NCBI GenBank assembly: GCA_027459625.1
Contig: DAIDHP010000014.1
Location: 20,542 to 84,541 of the forward strand
From: Chthonomonadales bacterium
GTDB taxonomy: Bacteria > Armatimonadota > Chthonomonadetes > Chthonomonadales > CAJBBX01
Length of the DNA stretch: 64,000 nt
Direction: 5' to 3'
In this document: piece by piece, positions 47,944-58,192 of the stretch
How positions within the stretch are numbered: position 1 is the first letter of the stretch
Layout: every line of letters begins with the position of its first letter
Made by a program: the position numbers and the translations under genes
The notes under the pieces: generated by a model
Told to the model about the DNA's origin: nothing
The model's input: only the letters and a program-made list of their open reading frames with translations
The model's database searches: none

Positions 47944-49206
47944 TTGCCAAGAATGCTAGACAACAACGAAAAACGATGTGTCCTGTGCGGCAAAAGCCGT
48001 GAACAGGTCAAGAAGCTAATTATTGGTCTGCATGGTGGAGTGTGTCTGGAATGCGTTGAACTTTGCAACGACATCATCAAGAACGACAGTTCCGTGCAAG
48101 AGCAGAGCCCGCTTGGAGGTTCGGTTCCCAAGCCAAAGGAAATTTATCGAATCCTCAGCCAGTACGTGGTTGGTCAGGAACAGGCTAAGCGCATCCTCTC
48201 GGTGGCGGTGTACAATCATTTCAAGCGAATAAACGCACAATCGAATGACATTGAGCTTCAGAAGAGCAATATTCTTCTGGTTGGACCGACCGGAAGCGGT
48301 AAAACGCTTCTCGCACAAACATTAGCCAAGTTGTTGAATGTTCCGTTCGCCATTGCGGACGCCACTTCTCTCACCGAAGCGGGATATGTCGGGGAGGATG
48401 TGGAAAATATCCTTTTGAAACTGGTGCAATCCGCCGAGACGGGGGGCAGCATACAAGACACAATCCGTTGCGCTCAACGTGGAATTATCTACATTGATGA
48501 AATTGATAAGATCACACGCAAATCGGAGAACCCGTCCATCACTCGGGATGTCAGCGGCGAAGGCGTTCAGCAGGCTCTGCTGAAGATACTTGAAGGCACC
48601 ATAGCGAACGTTCCCCCGCAAGGAGGGCGAAAGCATCCGCAACAAGAGTATGTGCAACTGGACACCACCAATATCCTCTTCATTTGCGGCGGAGCTTTTG
48701 AAGGGTTGGATCAAATCATCGGTAAGCGATTGAGTCATCGGCAAATGGGATTTCGAGCCTCTCCCGAAAGCGTAAAAAAACAACAGGTTGGGGATTTGTT
48801 AAATCAAGTGATGCCGGAGGATTTGCTGAAGTTCGGACTGATACCCGAGTTCATAGGCAGATTGCCAATCGTGGCGACATTGAATTCACTTGATGAGGAA
48901 GCGCTGGTTAAAATATTGGTGGAACCGAAAAACGCTCTTACGAAACAGTATTGCAAGTTTTTCGAGTACGACGGCGTGGAACTCATATTTCAGGAGGACG
49001 CCTTGCACGCCATAGCCGTGGAGGCCATGAAGAGAAGCACCGGCGCCAGGGCTCTTCGCACCATTATCGAAGAGGTGATGATGGACATCATGTATGAGAT
49101 TCCCTCCTCGCAGGATGTGCGAAGATGCGTCATAAACGGTGCGACCGTGGAGGGCAAGGAGACGCCGTCCATTCTTACCGTCAGCGACATTCGCCAAGCT
49201 TCATAG
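47944..49206 (+). CDS. clpX: Clp protease ATP-binding subunit ClpX
   Basis: Hexameric AAA+ unfoldase that feeds ClpP. The 420-aa protein has the N-terminal C4 zinc domain ([27 protein letters not shown]), Walker [20 protein letters not shown], Walker [11 protein letters not shown], the [20 protein letters not shown] stretch and the IGF-like loop region near [13 protein letters not shown]. The start is a TTG at 47944, eight bases after GGAGG; the ATG nine bases later is too far from that site. Confidence 0.97.
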   Translation: MPRMLDNNEKRCVLCGKSREQVKKLIIGLHGGVCLECVELCNDIIKNDSSVQEQSPLGGSVPKPKEIYRILSQYVVGQEQAKRILSVAVYNHFKRINAQSNDIELQKSNILLVGPTGSGKTLLAQTLAKLLNVPFAIADATSLTEAGYVGEDVENILLKLVQSAETGGSIQDTIRCAQRGIIYIDEIDKITRKSENPSITRDVSGEGVQQALLKILEGTIANVPPQGGRKHPQQEYVQLDTTNILFICGGAFEGLDQIIGKRLSHRQMGFRASPESVKKQQVGDLLNQVMPEDLLKFGLIPEFIGRLPIVATLNSLDEEALVKILVEPKNALTKQYCKFFEYDGVELIFQEDALHAIAVEAMKRSTGARALRTIIEEVMMDIMYEIPSSQDVRRCVINGATVEGKETPSILTVSDIRQAS

Positions 49207-49299
49207 TTTCCCAATTGATGTTATTCCATCCGCATGTTATATGTGTGCGAAAGCGTATGGCATGCGGACTTATCTTATTATTATCCTCGGAGTGTAATT

Positions 49300-51843
49300 A
49301 TGCCTCGAACGCCTCGTAAAGGGAAGGAAAATCCCGTTGATGAAGAACTAATAAAAGCTACGGAAAGCGCCTTGGCTTCACTGGGGCTCTCCCCTTTCTC
49401 GGATGATAAACCCGATCAGGAAGGGGGCCCCGTATCCGTGCCATTGCTGCCCATACGGGATCAGGTGTATTTTCCGCATATGATATTCCCCCTTTTGGTG
49501 GGAAGGGAGAAGTCGGTTCACGCTCTTGATGAGGCGATCCGTAACAACCGCCAAATCGTTTTGGTGGCGCAAAAGCACATCCAGACCGAGGATCCGGAAC
49601 CGGATGACCTATACTCCGTTGGCATTCTCGCCGAGATAATGCAGCACCTTCGCGTGCCGGATGGCACTTTTCGTGTCATGCTGGAGGGCATGGAGAGGGT
49701 GCGCATCCTTGGCATCTCCACCGACACCCCCTATTATCGAGCCTTGGTCGAACCGATCCCCACCCAGGAGGTCAAGGATATCGAAATCGAAGCTTTAATG
49801 CGCGGTGTTATGAACCAGTTCGAGCAGATAGTCAATGTCGGAAGGAATATAGCCCCCGAGGCGTTGATCAATGTGATGAACACCGACGAGCCGGGACGTC
49901 TCGCGGACACTATCGCTCCCTACCTTCACCAACTGCGCGTCGATGTTAAGCAGGATATTTTGGAAACCTTGGATGTTCGTGAAAGACTCAACAAACTCTC
50001 CATCGTGCTGAAAAAGGAGGGGGAGATCCTCGAAATACAAAAGAACATCCGCTCCAGAGTGGAAAAGGAGATGGGGGATACTCAGCGGGAGTTCATCCTG
50101 CGGGAACAATTGAAGGCCATCCAGCAGGAATTAGGCGAGCATGATGAAAAAAGCGGCGAGATAGAGGAGTATCGGAAGAAAATTCAGGAAGCCGGAATGC
50201 CTCAAATGGCGGAGGAGAGAGCTTTAAAGGAATTGGAGAGGCTTGATAAAATGCCTTTCGCAGCTCCGGAGGGCTCGGTGATACGCACTTACCTGGATTG
50301 GCTTACATCAATGCCTTGGAATAAATCCACTGAGGACCGATTGGACATCGAAGAGGCGGAGAGGGTTTTAAATGAGGACCATTACGGATTGGCGAAAGTC
50401 AAGGAGCGTATTCTTGAGTTCCTTGCAGTTCGGCAATTGGTCGGTAAGGGCATGAAGGGACCAATTCTGTGTTTTGTCGGCCCTCCCGGCGTCGGGAAAA
50501 CCTCGATTGGAAAATCCATCGCCAGAGCAATGGGGCGCAAATTCATTCGCATCTCCTTGGGAGGGGTCAGGGACGAGGCGGAGATTCGCGGGCATCGACG
50601 CACCTACATCGGGGCGTTGCCCGGACGCATCATCCAGGGAGTGAAGACCACCGGCTACAGCAATCCGGTTTTCATGCTGGATGAGATTGACAAGCTAAGC
50701 ATGGATTTTCGGGGGGATCCATCCGCTGCATTGCTGGAGGCTTTGGATCCTGAACAGAACGGGGAATTCAGCGATCACTACTTGGAGATTCCATTCAATT
50801 TGCGAGAGGTGATGTTTATCACAACCGCCAATCTCTTGGAACCCGTTCCACCCGCGCTGCGGGACCGGATGGAGATCATCTCCTTCAGCGGGTACACCGA
50901 ATCGGAAAAGTTGGAGATCGCGAAGAACTTCCTGGTTCCGAAACAAGTGAAGGAGCATGGGTTATACATAACCAAAGGTTACGCCTATCAAAAAATCGAC
51001 GGCAAACTCCGGCGAACGCATAAAGCCACCGATACGGACACCGTTCCGTTGTTGTTGTTCTCCGATGAAGCGTTATTGAAGATTATAAGGGAATACACTC
51101 GCGAAGCGGGAGTCAGGAATTTGGAGCGCGAGATCGCCACGGTTTGTCGCAAGTTTGCAAGGCAGTTAGCCGCGAAATACGAGGAGCAAAAGAAACGAGT
51201 CACTTGCATCGAAACGGATGAGATAATACTCATGTTAGGTCAGCCTCGCTTCCATTATGGAATGATGGAGGAAAAGGATGAAGTCGCCGCAGCGACGGGC
51301 TTGGTGTATACGGAGTTTGGCGGAGATATCATCACAGTGGAAGTGAGCGCCATGCCGGGACAGGATGGCAAGCTTTCGTTGACGGGACAATTGGGCGATG
51401 TGATGAAGGAGTCGGCTCAAGCTGCGGTAAGTTATGTACGTTCACGGTCTAAGGATTTTGATATCGCGGAGGATTTCCATAAGAAGTATGACATTCACAT
51501 CCACGTACCGGCTGGTGCGATCCCGAAGGATGGACCTTCGGCTGGAATCACGCTTGCAACCGCATTGGTGTCCGCGCTTACAGGGAGACCTGTGCGAAGA
51601 GACGTGGCGATGACGGGGGAGATCACCTTGCGGGGCAGAGTGCTTCCAATCGGAGGGTTGAAGGAGAAGACCTTGGCGGCGCATCGAGCTGGCATTCGCA
51701 CTTTGATAATCCCGAAAGAGAACCATAAGGATCTGGAGGATATTCCGGACAAAGTGAAGGCGGATATAACCTTTATGGAAGTCACGCAGATGGAGGAAGT
51801 GCTGAAGATAGCGTTGCTTCCCAAAGATCCTTCGAATCAGTGA
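49300..51843 (+). CDS. lon: ATP-dependent protease Lon
   Basis: AAA+ serine protease for misfolded and regulatory proteins. The 847-aa chain has the N-terminal substrate domain ([20 protein letters not shown]), a coiled-coil region with [14 protein letters not shown], Walker [21 protein letters not shown], the [20 protein letters not shown] segment and the Ser-Lys protease domain with [10 protein letters not shown] and the Lys in [20 protein letters not shown] precedes the ATG at 49300; the frame is open upstream without similarity. Last gene of the proteostasis run. Confidence 0.97.
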   Translation: MPRTPRKGKENPVDEELIKATESALASLGLSPFSDDKPDQEGGPVSVPLLPIRDQVYFPHMIFPLLVGREKSVHALDEAIRNNRQIVLVAQKHIQTEDPEPDDLYSVGILAEIMQHLRVPDGTFRVMLEGMERVRILGISTDTPYYRALVEPIPTQEVKDIEIEALMRGVMNQFEQIVNVGRNIAPEALINVMNTDEPGRLADTIAPYLHQLRVDVKQDILETLDVRERLNKLSIVLKKEGEILEIQKNIRSRVEKEMGDTQREFILREQLKAIQQELGEHDEKSGEIEEYRKKIQEAGMPQMAEERALKELERLDKMPFAAPEGSVIRTYLDWLTSMPWNKSTEDRLDIEEAERVLNEDHYGLAKVKERILEFLAVRQLVGKGMKGPILCFVGPPGVGKTSIGKSIARAMGRKFIRISLGGVRDEAEIRGHRRTYIGALPGRIIQGVKTTGYSNPVFMLDEIDKLSMDFRGDPSAALLEALDPEQNGEFSDHYLEIPFNLREVMFITTANLLEPVPPALRDRMEIISFSGYTESEKLEIAKNFLVPKQVKEHGLYITKGYAYQKIDGKLRRTHKATDTDTVPLLLFSDEALLKIIREYTREAGVRNLEREIATVCRKFARQLAAKYEEQKKRVTCIETDEIILMLGQPRFHYGMMEEKDEVAAATGLVYTEFGGDIITVEVSAMPGQDGKLSLTGQLGDVMKESAQAAVSYVRSRSKDFDIAEDFHKKYDIHIHVPAGAIPKDGPSAGITLATALVSALTGRPVRRDVAMTGEITLRGRVLPIGGLKEKTLAAHRAGIRTLIIPKENHKDLEDIPDKVKADITFMEVTQMEEVLKIALLPKDPSNQ

Positions 51844-51848
51844 AAAAA

Positions 51849-51879
51849 CAACCCCCTTCCGTTTTCTGAAAGGGGGTTG
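51849..51879. terminator. bidirectional terminator between lon and the ArsR-type gene
   Basis: CAACCCCCTT pairs perfectly with AAGGGGGTTG. On the plus strand CTCTTATTTCG follows; on the minus strand TTTTTTC follows. It lies 5 bp from the lon stop and 4 bp from the stop of the opposing gene. Confidence 0.85.
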
Positions 51880-51882
51880 CTC

Positions 51883-52194
51883 TTATTTCGTTTCGTTTTG
51901 ATTATGACGTATGCACTCAAGTATGTGCAGTACGCTTCGGTCGGATATTTCATATAACATGAAATTACCATCCCTGCGGCACAGCAATATCCCCTGATCC
52001 TTCAAAATACGCAATTGCTGGCTGACGGACGCCTGGCAACAATCCGTGGCGCTTGTAATTTGCCCCACGTTTCTTGCTCCATCCTCCCTGCTCAGATAAT
52101 CCAATATCCTTAATCGCAAGGGGTGGGCGGCGTTTCGAATCATGGGCGCCGCTTTCTCCAAAACCTTCATATCAATCAACTCATCACGCTCCAT
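51883..52194 (-). CDS. ArsR/SmtB-family transcriptional regulator
   Basis: A 103-aa winged-helix repressor. AAPMIRNAAHPLRLRILDYL, the recognition region CCQASVSQQLRILKDQGILL and the wing CRRDGNFMLYEIS are typical ArsR. The DCCQ pair is a possible metal- or redox-sensing site but is not the classic CVC motif of ArsR. The start at 52194 is preferred because the promoter (TTGACA-17-TATACT) covers the upstream in-frame codons. No transporter or other obvious target gene lies next to it; lon is convergent. Confidence 0.88.
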   Translation of the reverse strand: MERDELIDMKVLEKAAPMIRNAAHPLRLRILDYLSREDGARNVGQITSATDCCQASVSQQLRILKDQGILLCRRDGNFMLYEISDRSVLHILECIRHNQNETK

Positions 52195-52207
52195 GCCTAT
52201 ATCCTCA

Positions 52208-52242
52208 TATACTAGTATAGATTCCATAAGCCATAATGTCAA
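52208..52242 (-). promoter_or_regulatory. consensus promoter with palindromic operator for the ArsR-type gene
   Basis: On the minus strand: TTGACA (52237-52242), exactly 17 bases, TATACT (52214-52219). The -10 box is the left half of a perfect 12-bp palindrome TATACTAGTATA (52208-52219). The predicted transcript starts ~13 bases before the ATG. A dimeric repressor on the palindrome would block the polymerase, pointing to autoregulation. Confidence 0.65.
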
Positions 52243-52583
52243 GTGGTAAGATATGAATATTTATAAATAGCAATATACCAATCCGATATATCATCTCAAG
52301 CTGACATCAATGAGGAGCGTGTACGACTCGGTTTTCGCTCCCGTTAGACGTTTTTTATCTCTTCAGTTGACGTATGGATAATAATCAGATATGATACTAT
52401 GGCGAATGCATAATGGGTCAGACGCGAAATCCCCTTCTTCTTTCCTCAGGCGCAATCGCACACCTAATTCATTGGAAGCCAACTTGAAATGATCAAGCCT
52501 AGTATTTCATCGCCTGCGGTGAATCTCCTCAGGTGCATTGATTTTCCAGGTTACCGACAACAGTTTTGAAAGGAGTTGTTGAT
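52243..52583. other. intergenic stretch, no gene seen
   Basis: AT-rich spacer between the divergent ArsR-type gene and the parvulin gene. It presumably carries the promoter of the latter, but I cannot mark one with confidence. No RNA gene or repeat recognised. Confidence 0.3.
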
Positions 52584-53774
52584 TTGTTCAGACAATCGAA
52601 AAACGTAGGGTGGCTAATTGTGCCGATACTTATTGGTTCCATGTTATTGCCACTTCATGCCTTGGCGGTTCCCATCAAACATCATGAGAAAAAGACCGTT
52701 GTGAAAAAGGCGAAGCATACTGTTTCATCCGATTCGGATGTGGTGGCGACGGTAAATGGCGAGAAAATCACGCGCGCACAGGTCGTCAACGAGATATTCG
52801 CCGCGCAAATGGCGGGGCTAAAAGCGACCAATCCGATGTTCAAGGATCGTCAAAGACCTTTCGCAGGATCCGTTGGAGCCTTAGTGCTGCTTCGGATGTC
52901 GGAAAATGGAGGGAAACCTGTTACCATCAGCCGCGAGGACATCGTGAATTGGCTTTTCAAGGACAAACCTGATGTGCTCTCGTCCACCGTCAACCAAATG
53001 ATCCAGGAGTGTCTTGTGGAGCAGGCGGCGAAAAAGGATGGGATCGTTGTCACTCCCACTCAACTGAAGAATAAGGTCGAATACTATATCGGCATGGCTC
53101 GCAATCAGTTTAACATGACAGGGAAGAGCGATGCTCAAGTGTTGGCGAGCGTCGGCGCCACTCGCTCTTATCTGACACGTTTGGCGAAGATCCAGATGCT
53201 GGCGGAGAAGTTGGTTCTAAAGGATATTGAGACAAAGTTGGGACACCCAATCGGACCGGATGATTTTGTGGAGGCGAGTCATATCCTTGTGCCTCTGACA
53301 CCAAATCCGTTCACTCAGCCGGATGCGAAGAACCCTCCCACCACCGAGACCAAGGATCAGGAGTATGCAGCCGCGAAAACGAAAATCGACGCGATTCGCG
53401 CCGATATCATGAGCGGTAAAACGACCTTCGAGCAAGCCGCCGAAGCCAATAATCCGGACTCGACACGCGCCAAAGGGGGATCCCTGGGAGTGTTCATGCG
53501 AGGCGAGATGGTTCCGTCGTTTGACAAAGTCGTTTTCTCCTTGAAGCAGGGAGAGATCAGCGAACCGGTCAAAACACAATTCGGCTGGCATCTCATCCGC
53601 GTGGATAAGATCGGTAAGAATCTCACCCAGGCGCAGAGAGACAAGGCACTCCAAGAAATGATACAGGGAAGGATTAACGCAAAGATCGCGGAACTACAAA
53701 GCGAGGCGAAAATAACCAACACCGTCAAGCCGCCCGCCGCGCCAACGATGATGATGCCCGCTTCCAACCAATAG
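52584..53774 (+). CDS. exported parvulin-type peptidyl-prolyl isomerase (PrsA/SurA-like)
   Basis: Folding helper for exported proteins. The 396-aa product has a signal or anchor segment (VGWLIVPILIGSMLLPLHALA), an N-terminal SurA/PrsA-like helical domain with VATVNGEKITRAQVVNEIF, and a parvulin domain (~225-365): EASHILVPL, TTFEQAAEANNPDSTRAKGG-SLGVFMRGEMVPSFDKVVF and FGWHLIRVDKI. The tail is Pro/Ala/Met-rich. I choose the TTG at 52584 because AAAGGAG lies eight to nine bases upstream; the TTG at 52566 falls just before that site. Confidence 0.85.
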   Translation: MFRQSKNVGWLIVPILIGSMLLPLHALAVPIKHHEKKTVVKKAKHTVSSDSDVVATVNGEKITRAQVVNEIFAAQMAGLKATNPMFKDRQRPFAGSVGALVLLRMSENGGKPVTISREDIVNWLFKDKPDVLSSTVNQMIQECLVEQAAKKDGIVVTPTQLKNKVEYYIGMARNQFNMTGKSDAQVLASVGATRSYLTRLAKIQMLAEKLVLKDIETKLGHPIGPDDFVEASHILVPLTPNPFTQPDAKNPPTTETKDQEYAAAKTKIDAIRADIMSGKTTFEQAAEANNPDSTRAKGGSLGVFMRGEMVPSFDKVVFSLKQGEISEPVKTQFGWHLIRVDKIGKNLTQAQRDKALQEMIQGRINAKIAELQSEAKITNTVKPPAAPTMMMPASNQ

Positions 53775-54112
53775 TCGCGATCAATCGGTAGAAAAATATT
53801 AGTGTTCAAAGATCGCAAGGTGCTGTATAATAAGTGTGTTGAACGATTCTATATTCGTAATCTATCGGCGTTTGAGATTCATCCGTAAAAGGCGATCTTT
53901 CAGGATATAATTGCGGAAATGGTGTGAATGTGGAATTGAAGGCGCGACTTCGTATGAACGCAAGATGGATAGGATGAACCATACCGAAGCTTTCAATGCC
54001 GTTGGTTCTTTTCTTAAATCCGAACGATTGCCTTTATACATTCGCGCAAAGCTCTATTGCATAGTCTGAATAACGTATCGTCTCCAGTCTCGATCGCTGG
54101 GGATAAGTATGG

Positions 54113-54158
54113 AACGTCTGAACTCAACGTTACGGGAACGTAATTGTTCAGACGTTCT
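54113..54158 (+). other. long two-part hairpin upstream of the sigma-factor gene
   Basis: GAACGTCTGAAC pairs perfectly with GTTCAGACGTTC; the loop contains a second stem ACGTT/AACGT. TTATTT follows. It looks like a terminator or attenuator, yet the nearest upstream stop is at 53774. The 53775-54112 stretch holds no clear gene (a 31-codon frame from 53976 is the only candidate). It ends 38 bp before the sigma gene, so it may control that gene or end an unseen small RNA. Confidence 0.55.
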
Positions 54159-54196
54159 TATTTCCACGCATGAAAGATACGTAAGGAGGAAATGCG

Positions 54197-54865
54197 ATGC
54201 CACGATCCGTTACGAGATCCGGCATCCCTCATGAAAGGGGTGAAGAATCAATGAATGATGTCCCAACACAACCCAATATCCCAAAGGTCGAAAGTGATAC
54301 TATTGAAGCCTGCAAGAAGGGCGATTCCAGAGGGTGGGATATTCTTGTAAAAAATTACGAGAAAGTCATCTTCAAATTCGCTTATTCGTTATCGCACAAT
54401 TATGACGATTCAGCGGATATAACCGGCATGACATTAGTGAAAGTGTATGAGAACATACAATCCTTCAGAAGCGACGCCCCGCTTACTTCCTGGCTGTACT
54501 GCATTGTGAAAAACATCTATATGGATTTCTATGTGCGTGGGGTTCATCCCTGCCTGTCATTGGATGACGGAAGCTTGGATGAGAACCGCATACGATTGAC
54601 ACCCTTGCAGGAATCTTTTTTATCTCCTGAAGCTGAATCGCTTCATATGGAACGCCAGGAAATCATTCAATCCGCGATTCAACATCTTCCTTATTATCAC
54701 CGTATTATGATTGAGCTGTACCATTCGAACGGAAAATCTTACGAGGAAATCGCAAAAGTGACAGGCCTTTCGATTGGTACAGTAAAATCAAGAATGTATC
54801 GCGCCCGACAAATGCTTCGGGAACGTCTGTCCCCTTACAGGGAAATTATTGCTTTAACAACTTAA
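54197..54865 (+). CDS. ECF-type RNA polymerase sigma factor
   Basis: A 222-aa sigma factor with regions 2 and 4 only. Region 2 spans ~40-110 (WDILVKNYEKVIFKFAYSLS, TLVKVYENIQSFRSDAPLTS-WLYCIVKN), and region 4 spans ~150-215 (LPYYHRIMIELYHSNGKSYE, then EIAKVTGLSIGTVKSRMYRA). The start at 54197 has a strong AAGGAGG eight bases upstream; an internal ATG at 54251 is less likely. No anti-sigma gene with a transmembrane helix follows; the next gene, 17 bp on, encodes a small exported protein. The target promoters are unknown. Confidence 0.88.
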   Translation: MPRSVTRSGIPHERGEESMNDVPTQPNIPKVESDTIEACKKGDSRGWDILVKNYEKVIFKFAYSLSHNYDDSADITGMTLVKVYENIQSFRSDAPLTSWLYCIVKNIYMDFYVRGVHPCLSLDDGSLDENRIRLTPLQESFLSPEAESLHMERQEIIQSAIQHLPYYHRIMIELYHSNGKSYEEIAKVTGLSIGTVKSRMYRARQMLRERLSPYREIIALTT

Positions 54866-54881
54866 GTGAAGGAGTGAAGAT

Positions 54882-55295
54882 ATGAAGGTACTATGGCTGG
54901 GACTTGTCAGCATGGTCGTATTGATAGGCGCCTTGTCCGTATCCTATGCGGATAACCCCAATGATGGTATAGTGGCGGTCGGGGGGGAGACGGTTCTGGT
55001 ACTGCGAGCCGCCGTGGGGAATATGAGTATTCGTCAAAGAGCGAACGCCGTGCAGGATCGCCTTGTGACCATTTTGGGGGCTCCAAAACTTGGCATGGCG
55101 GATATCGTGAAAGTCAAGCTGCCGGATGGAGAGTACAAGATTAATGTCCATCACGAATTGCTTGTGACAGTTACGAAAGAGGATGCGGCTGTAAACAAGA
55201 CTTCCACCTCGAAGTTGGCGCGAATATGGACGGAAAAGTTGCGCAAGGTTCTTCCTGAGCTTAATGCGCGCCCGAATCCCAACAACGAGAAGTGA
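54882..55295 (+). CDS. small exported protein co-transcribed with the sigma factor
   Basis: A 137-aa precursor with a clear signal peptide (LWLGLVSMVVLIGALSVSYA). The mature part has GGETVLVLRAAVGNMSIRQR followed by ANAVQDRLVTIL, a pattern like the periplasmic 'RAxxIxxRL' segment found ahead of some MscS-type channels and related envelope proteins. No channel domain follows. The position after the sigma gene, with a shared terminator, suggests a role in sensing or as an output of the same response; function unknown. Confidence 0.6.
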   Translation: MKVLWLGLVSMVVLIGALSVSYADNPNDGIVAVGGETVLVLRAAVGNMSIRQRANAVQDRLVTILGAPKLGMADIVKVKLPDGEYKINVHHELLVTVTKEDAAVNKTSTSKLARIWTEKLRKVLPELNARPNPNNEK

Positions 55296-55313
55296 TTCTC
55301 ATCCGCGGTTTTT

Positions 55314-55354
55314 ATCGGCGTCGAGGAAAATGGATGCTTCCTTCCGACGCCGAT
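55314..55354 (+). terminator. terminator of the sigma-factor operon
   Basis: ATCGGCGTCG pairs perfectly with CGACGCCGAT, with a partial inner GGAA/TTCC stem, followed by ATTTTATT. It lies 18 bp after the stop at 55295. Confidence 0.8.
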
Positions 55355-55416
55355 ATTTTATTGCATCCTTCTCATCACTCCTTGTGTTAGGAACATCATC
55401 GAGTGGAGTATCTTAA

Positions 55417-56688
55417 GTGAATATCGATTACGGCGAACATGGGTTGACATTCGAAATACCTGATGATGCGAATGTCACCGTCCTTGAGCCCACATATCAA
55501 TCCGCTCTGTGCAATACCGCCCAATCGCTTCGGGATGCCCTCAAAAATCCCATTGGCGCTCCGCCACTTGGCTCAATGGTGAAAGCTTCGGACCAAGTCG
55601 CAATTGTCTTCAGCGATTTCACGCGCCCGGTCCCCATTCGCACGATCATTCCAGCCATTTTGGAATCTCTCTCGCACGTTCCGGATTCGCATATTATCCT
55701 TTTTAACGCCACCGGGACGCACCGAAGCAATACCAGTGAGGAGTTACGAGATCTTTTAGGTAAGGATATCTCGGGGCGTTTTCGCGTGATACAAAACAAC
55801 GCATCCGATAAATCCTCGCATGTGATGGCGGGAGTGACAAACTCAGGCAACGATATATGGCTTCATCGCGATTTTCTTTCCTGCGATTATCGCATACTCA
55901 CGGGTGCGATCGAACCTCATTTTTTCGCCGGATTCTCAGGAGGGGGGAAGGCGGTGATGCCCGGATTGGCTGGATTGGAGACCATCGTGTGCAATCACAG
56001 TTCCCTAAATCTCGATAATCCGAACGCAACTTGGGGTGTCACTCACAGGAATCCCATTTGGGAGGAGATTCAGGAGGCGGCGTTGATGGCGCATCCCGAT
56101 TTTCTTGTCAACGTTTCCTTAAACAGGGACAAAGCCATTACGGGGATATTCGCGGGAGATATGAGCGATGCGCATGCCATTGGATGCGAATTCGTCAGAA
56201 ATACCGTCATGATTCCCGTTAGCGAATCTTTCGATATCGTGGTTACAAGCAATTCCGGCTACCCCCTTGATCGTAATCTTTATCAGGCGGTGAAGGGTAT
56301 GAGCGCGGCGTTAAGGATCGTGAGACCTGGAGGGTCTATTATCATCGCCGCCGAATGCCGGGATGGCATCCCAACGGGAAGCCCCTTCGATAATCTCCTA
56401 TCCCTTTCAGGAACCCCAAAAAGACTGCTGGAAATGACTGACGATCCTAATTTCCGTCACCCGGAGATGTGGCAGGCGCGGATATTATCCACCATTCTGA
56501 GGAAGACCGATATCCACCTTTACTCCGAAAGTTTAACGGACACGGAGATTCGCAAGGCGTGGCTCAATCCGTGCCGTTGCATTAATAGCACTCTCTCTCA
56601 GCTTCGGAAAAAGTATGGCAAAGATGCGCGAATCTGTGTGTTACCCGAGGGTCCCCTTACAGCCCCATATTTATCGATATCGAAGTGA
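55417..56688 (+). CDS. larA: LarA-family nickel-pincer racemase/epimerase
   Basis: LarA uses the NPN (nickel-pincer nucleotide) cofactor to racemise lactate; homologues act on other 2-hydroxyacids. The 423-aa protein keeps the cofactor residues in exact register with the Lactobacillus enzyme: ATGTHR (H102), IEPHFFAGFSGGGKAVMPG with H168 and the pincer Lys178, and VCNHSS with H194. The start is a GTG with GGAG eight bases upstream. None of the cofactor genes (larB, larC, larE) is in the window, so NPN must be made elsewhere. Whether the substrate is lactate cannot be told from sequence. Confidence 0.85.
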   Translation: MNIDYGEHGLTFEIPDDANVTVLEPTYQSALCNTAQSLRDALKNPIGAPPLGSMVKASDQVAIVFSDFTRPVPIRTIIPAILESLSHVPDSHIILFNATGTHRSNTSEELRDLLGKDISGRFRVIQNNASDKSSHVMAGVTNSGNDIWLHRDFLSCDYRILTGAIEPHFFAGFSGGGKAVMPGLAGLETIVCNHSSLNLDNPNATWGVTHRNPIWEEIQEAALMAHPDFLVNVSLNRDKAITGIFAGDMSDAHAIGCEFVRNTVMIPVSESFDIVVTSNSGYPLDRNLYQAVKGMSAALRIVRPGGSIIIAAECRDGIPTGSPFDNLLSLSGTPKRLLEMTDDPNFRHPEMWQARILSTILRKTDIHLYSESLTDTEIRKAWLNPCRCINSTLSQLRKKYGKDARICVLPEGPLTAPYLSISK

Positions 56689-56902
56689 AATGCATCCATT
56701 GTAATCCAATCGTTCTCTCCGTTTAGTCGGAGAGAGTATGGTTGCGTTTGCAGTGTCCATGTGCATTCACAATAGAAGTCCTGTCGTTTTTTTGAGGAGA
56801 TGCATGTATGAGAGTCACCTCCAATGGAGTGTAGATCCTCGTGGAATCGTATAGTGAAGAGGTTTGTGAGTTTTCATTTTCCTCATGGAATAGGCGGCTG
56901 AA

Positions 56903-58192
56903 ATGGCTGGTAGGCATCAGGATACCAATGAGAGTGCGCCAAGGGTTGTGGTGATTGGCGCGGGCTTCGGCGGTCTGAGCGCGGTGAGAGCGTTACGTGA
57001 TGAAAATGTGCGTGTTACGATTATCGACAGGAATAACCATCATCTTTTCCAACCCCTCCTGTATCAAGTGGCGACTGCGGGGCTGTCCCCTGCGGACATC
57101 GCCAGCCCGATTCGCAATATCCTTCGAAGGCAAGCAAACACGGATGTGTTGATGGCGGAGGTGGTTGGAGTGGATTGGGTTAATCGAAATGTTCTCCTTA
57201 AAAAAGATACAATACCTTATGATTTTTTAGTCGTTGCGACAGGCTCTCATTACAACTATTTCGCGCATCCGGAATGGGAATCCATTGCGCCAGGGCTGAA
57301 AACCATATCCGACGCCACCGCCATACGTCGCAATATTCTTTTCAGTCTGGAAAGAGCGGAAATGGAAAGAGATCCTGAAAAACAGCGCGCTTTGATGACA
57401 TTCGTAATAGTGGGAGCCGGACCGACCGGCGTCGAAATGGCGGGGGCGATTGCAGAGTTAACCCATCGGACGCTCTTATTGGATTTTAGACATATCGATC
57501 CGCAATCGGTAAGGATTTTGCTCATTGAAGCGGGAGAGAGGATACTTTCAAGTTTTCCTGTGAATCTTTCGGAATCAGCGTCTAAAACGCTCGGCAAGCT
57601 TGGCGTGGAGGTGCTCACTCATACGGCGGTATCTAATCTCTCACCTGGCATCGTTGAGATCGGTGACGTGTCCATATCCTGTGGAACGGTGATATGGGCT
57701 GCTGGAATTGCGGGTAGCTCCGCAGGACTATGGCTTCAATCGGAAACGGATCGCCTTGGAAGAGTGGTTGTTAAACATGATTTGAGCGTCGAGGGGCGTC
57801 CGGGCGTGTATGTTATCGGGGACACGGCGCATTCCGAGCAAAACGAAAAAACATTACCCGGCGTGGCGCAGGTTGCGATTCAGCAAGGGCTCTACGTGGC
57901 GCGTCATATCTGCGGAGAGGTAGCGAATAAGTCTGTCAAAGACCCGTTTCACTATGCGGACAAGGGGAATTTGGCAACCGTGGGACGGTCCTTCGCAATA
58001 GTGGATTTCGGCAAATACCGTTCGAGCGGTTTTTTGACATGGATCCTTTGGTGGGTGAAACATATTTGGTATCTGATTGATTTTCAAAACCGCATTTTGG
58101 TGATGGTGCAATGGGCTTGGGCGTATTTTACTTTCAAACGGGGTGCGAGATTGATCACCTTCGCTGACTGCGAGGGGGAGAAGGATTTATGA
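56903..58192 (+). CDS. type II NADH dehydrogenase (NDH-2)
   Basis: Non-pumping NADH:quinone oxidoreductase at the inner membrane face. The 429-aa flavoprotein has an FAD site VVVIGAGFGGLSAVRAL, the NDH-2 hallmark FQPLLYQVATAGLSPADIA-SPIR, the NAD site FVIVGAGPTGVEMAGAIAEL, the second FAD motif GVYVIGDTAH and the C-terminal quinone/membrane region (WILWWVKHIWYLIDF, LVMVQWAWAYFTF). Length is normal. A small stem CTCTCC/GGAGAG at 56715-56734 lies between it and larA. Confidence 0.88.
   Translation: MAGRHQDTNESAPRVVVIGAGFGGLSAVRALRDENVRVTIIDRNNHHLFQPLLYQVATAGLSPADIASPIRNILRRQANTDVLMAEVVGVDWVNRNVLLKKDTIPYDFLVVATGSHYNYFAHPEWESIAPGLKTISDATAIRRNILFSLERAEMERDPEKQRALMTFVIVGAGPTGVEMAGAIAELTHRTLLLDFRHIDPQSVRILLIEAGERILSSFPVNLSESASKTLGKLGVEVLTHTAVSNLSPGIVEIGDVSISCGTVIWAAGIAGSSAGLWLQSETDRLGRVVVKHDLSVEGRPGVYVIGDTAHSEQNEKTLPGVAQVAIQQGLYVARHICGEVANKSVKDPFHYADKGNLATVGRSFAIVDFGKYRSSGFLTWILWWVKHIWYLIDFQNRILVMVQWAWAYFTFKRGARLITFADCEGEKDL

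Noticed and set aside
53976..54071. 31-codon frame upstream of the sigma-factor gene
   Set aside because: No convincing ribosome-binding site and no comparative evidence; too short to support.
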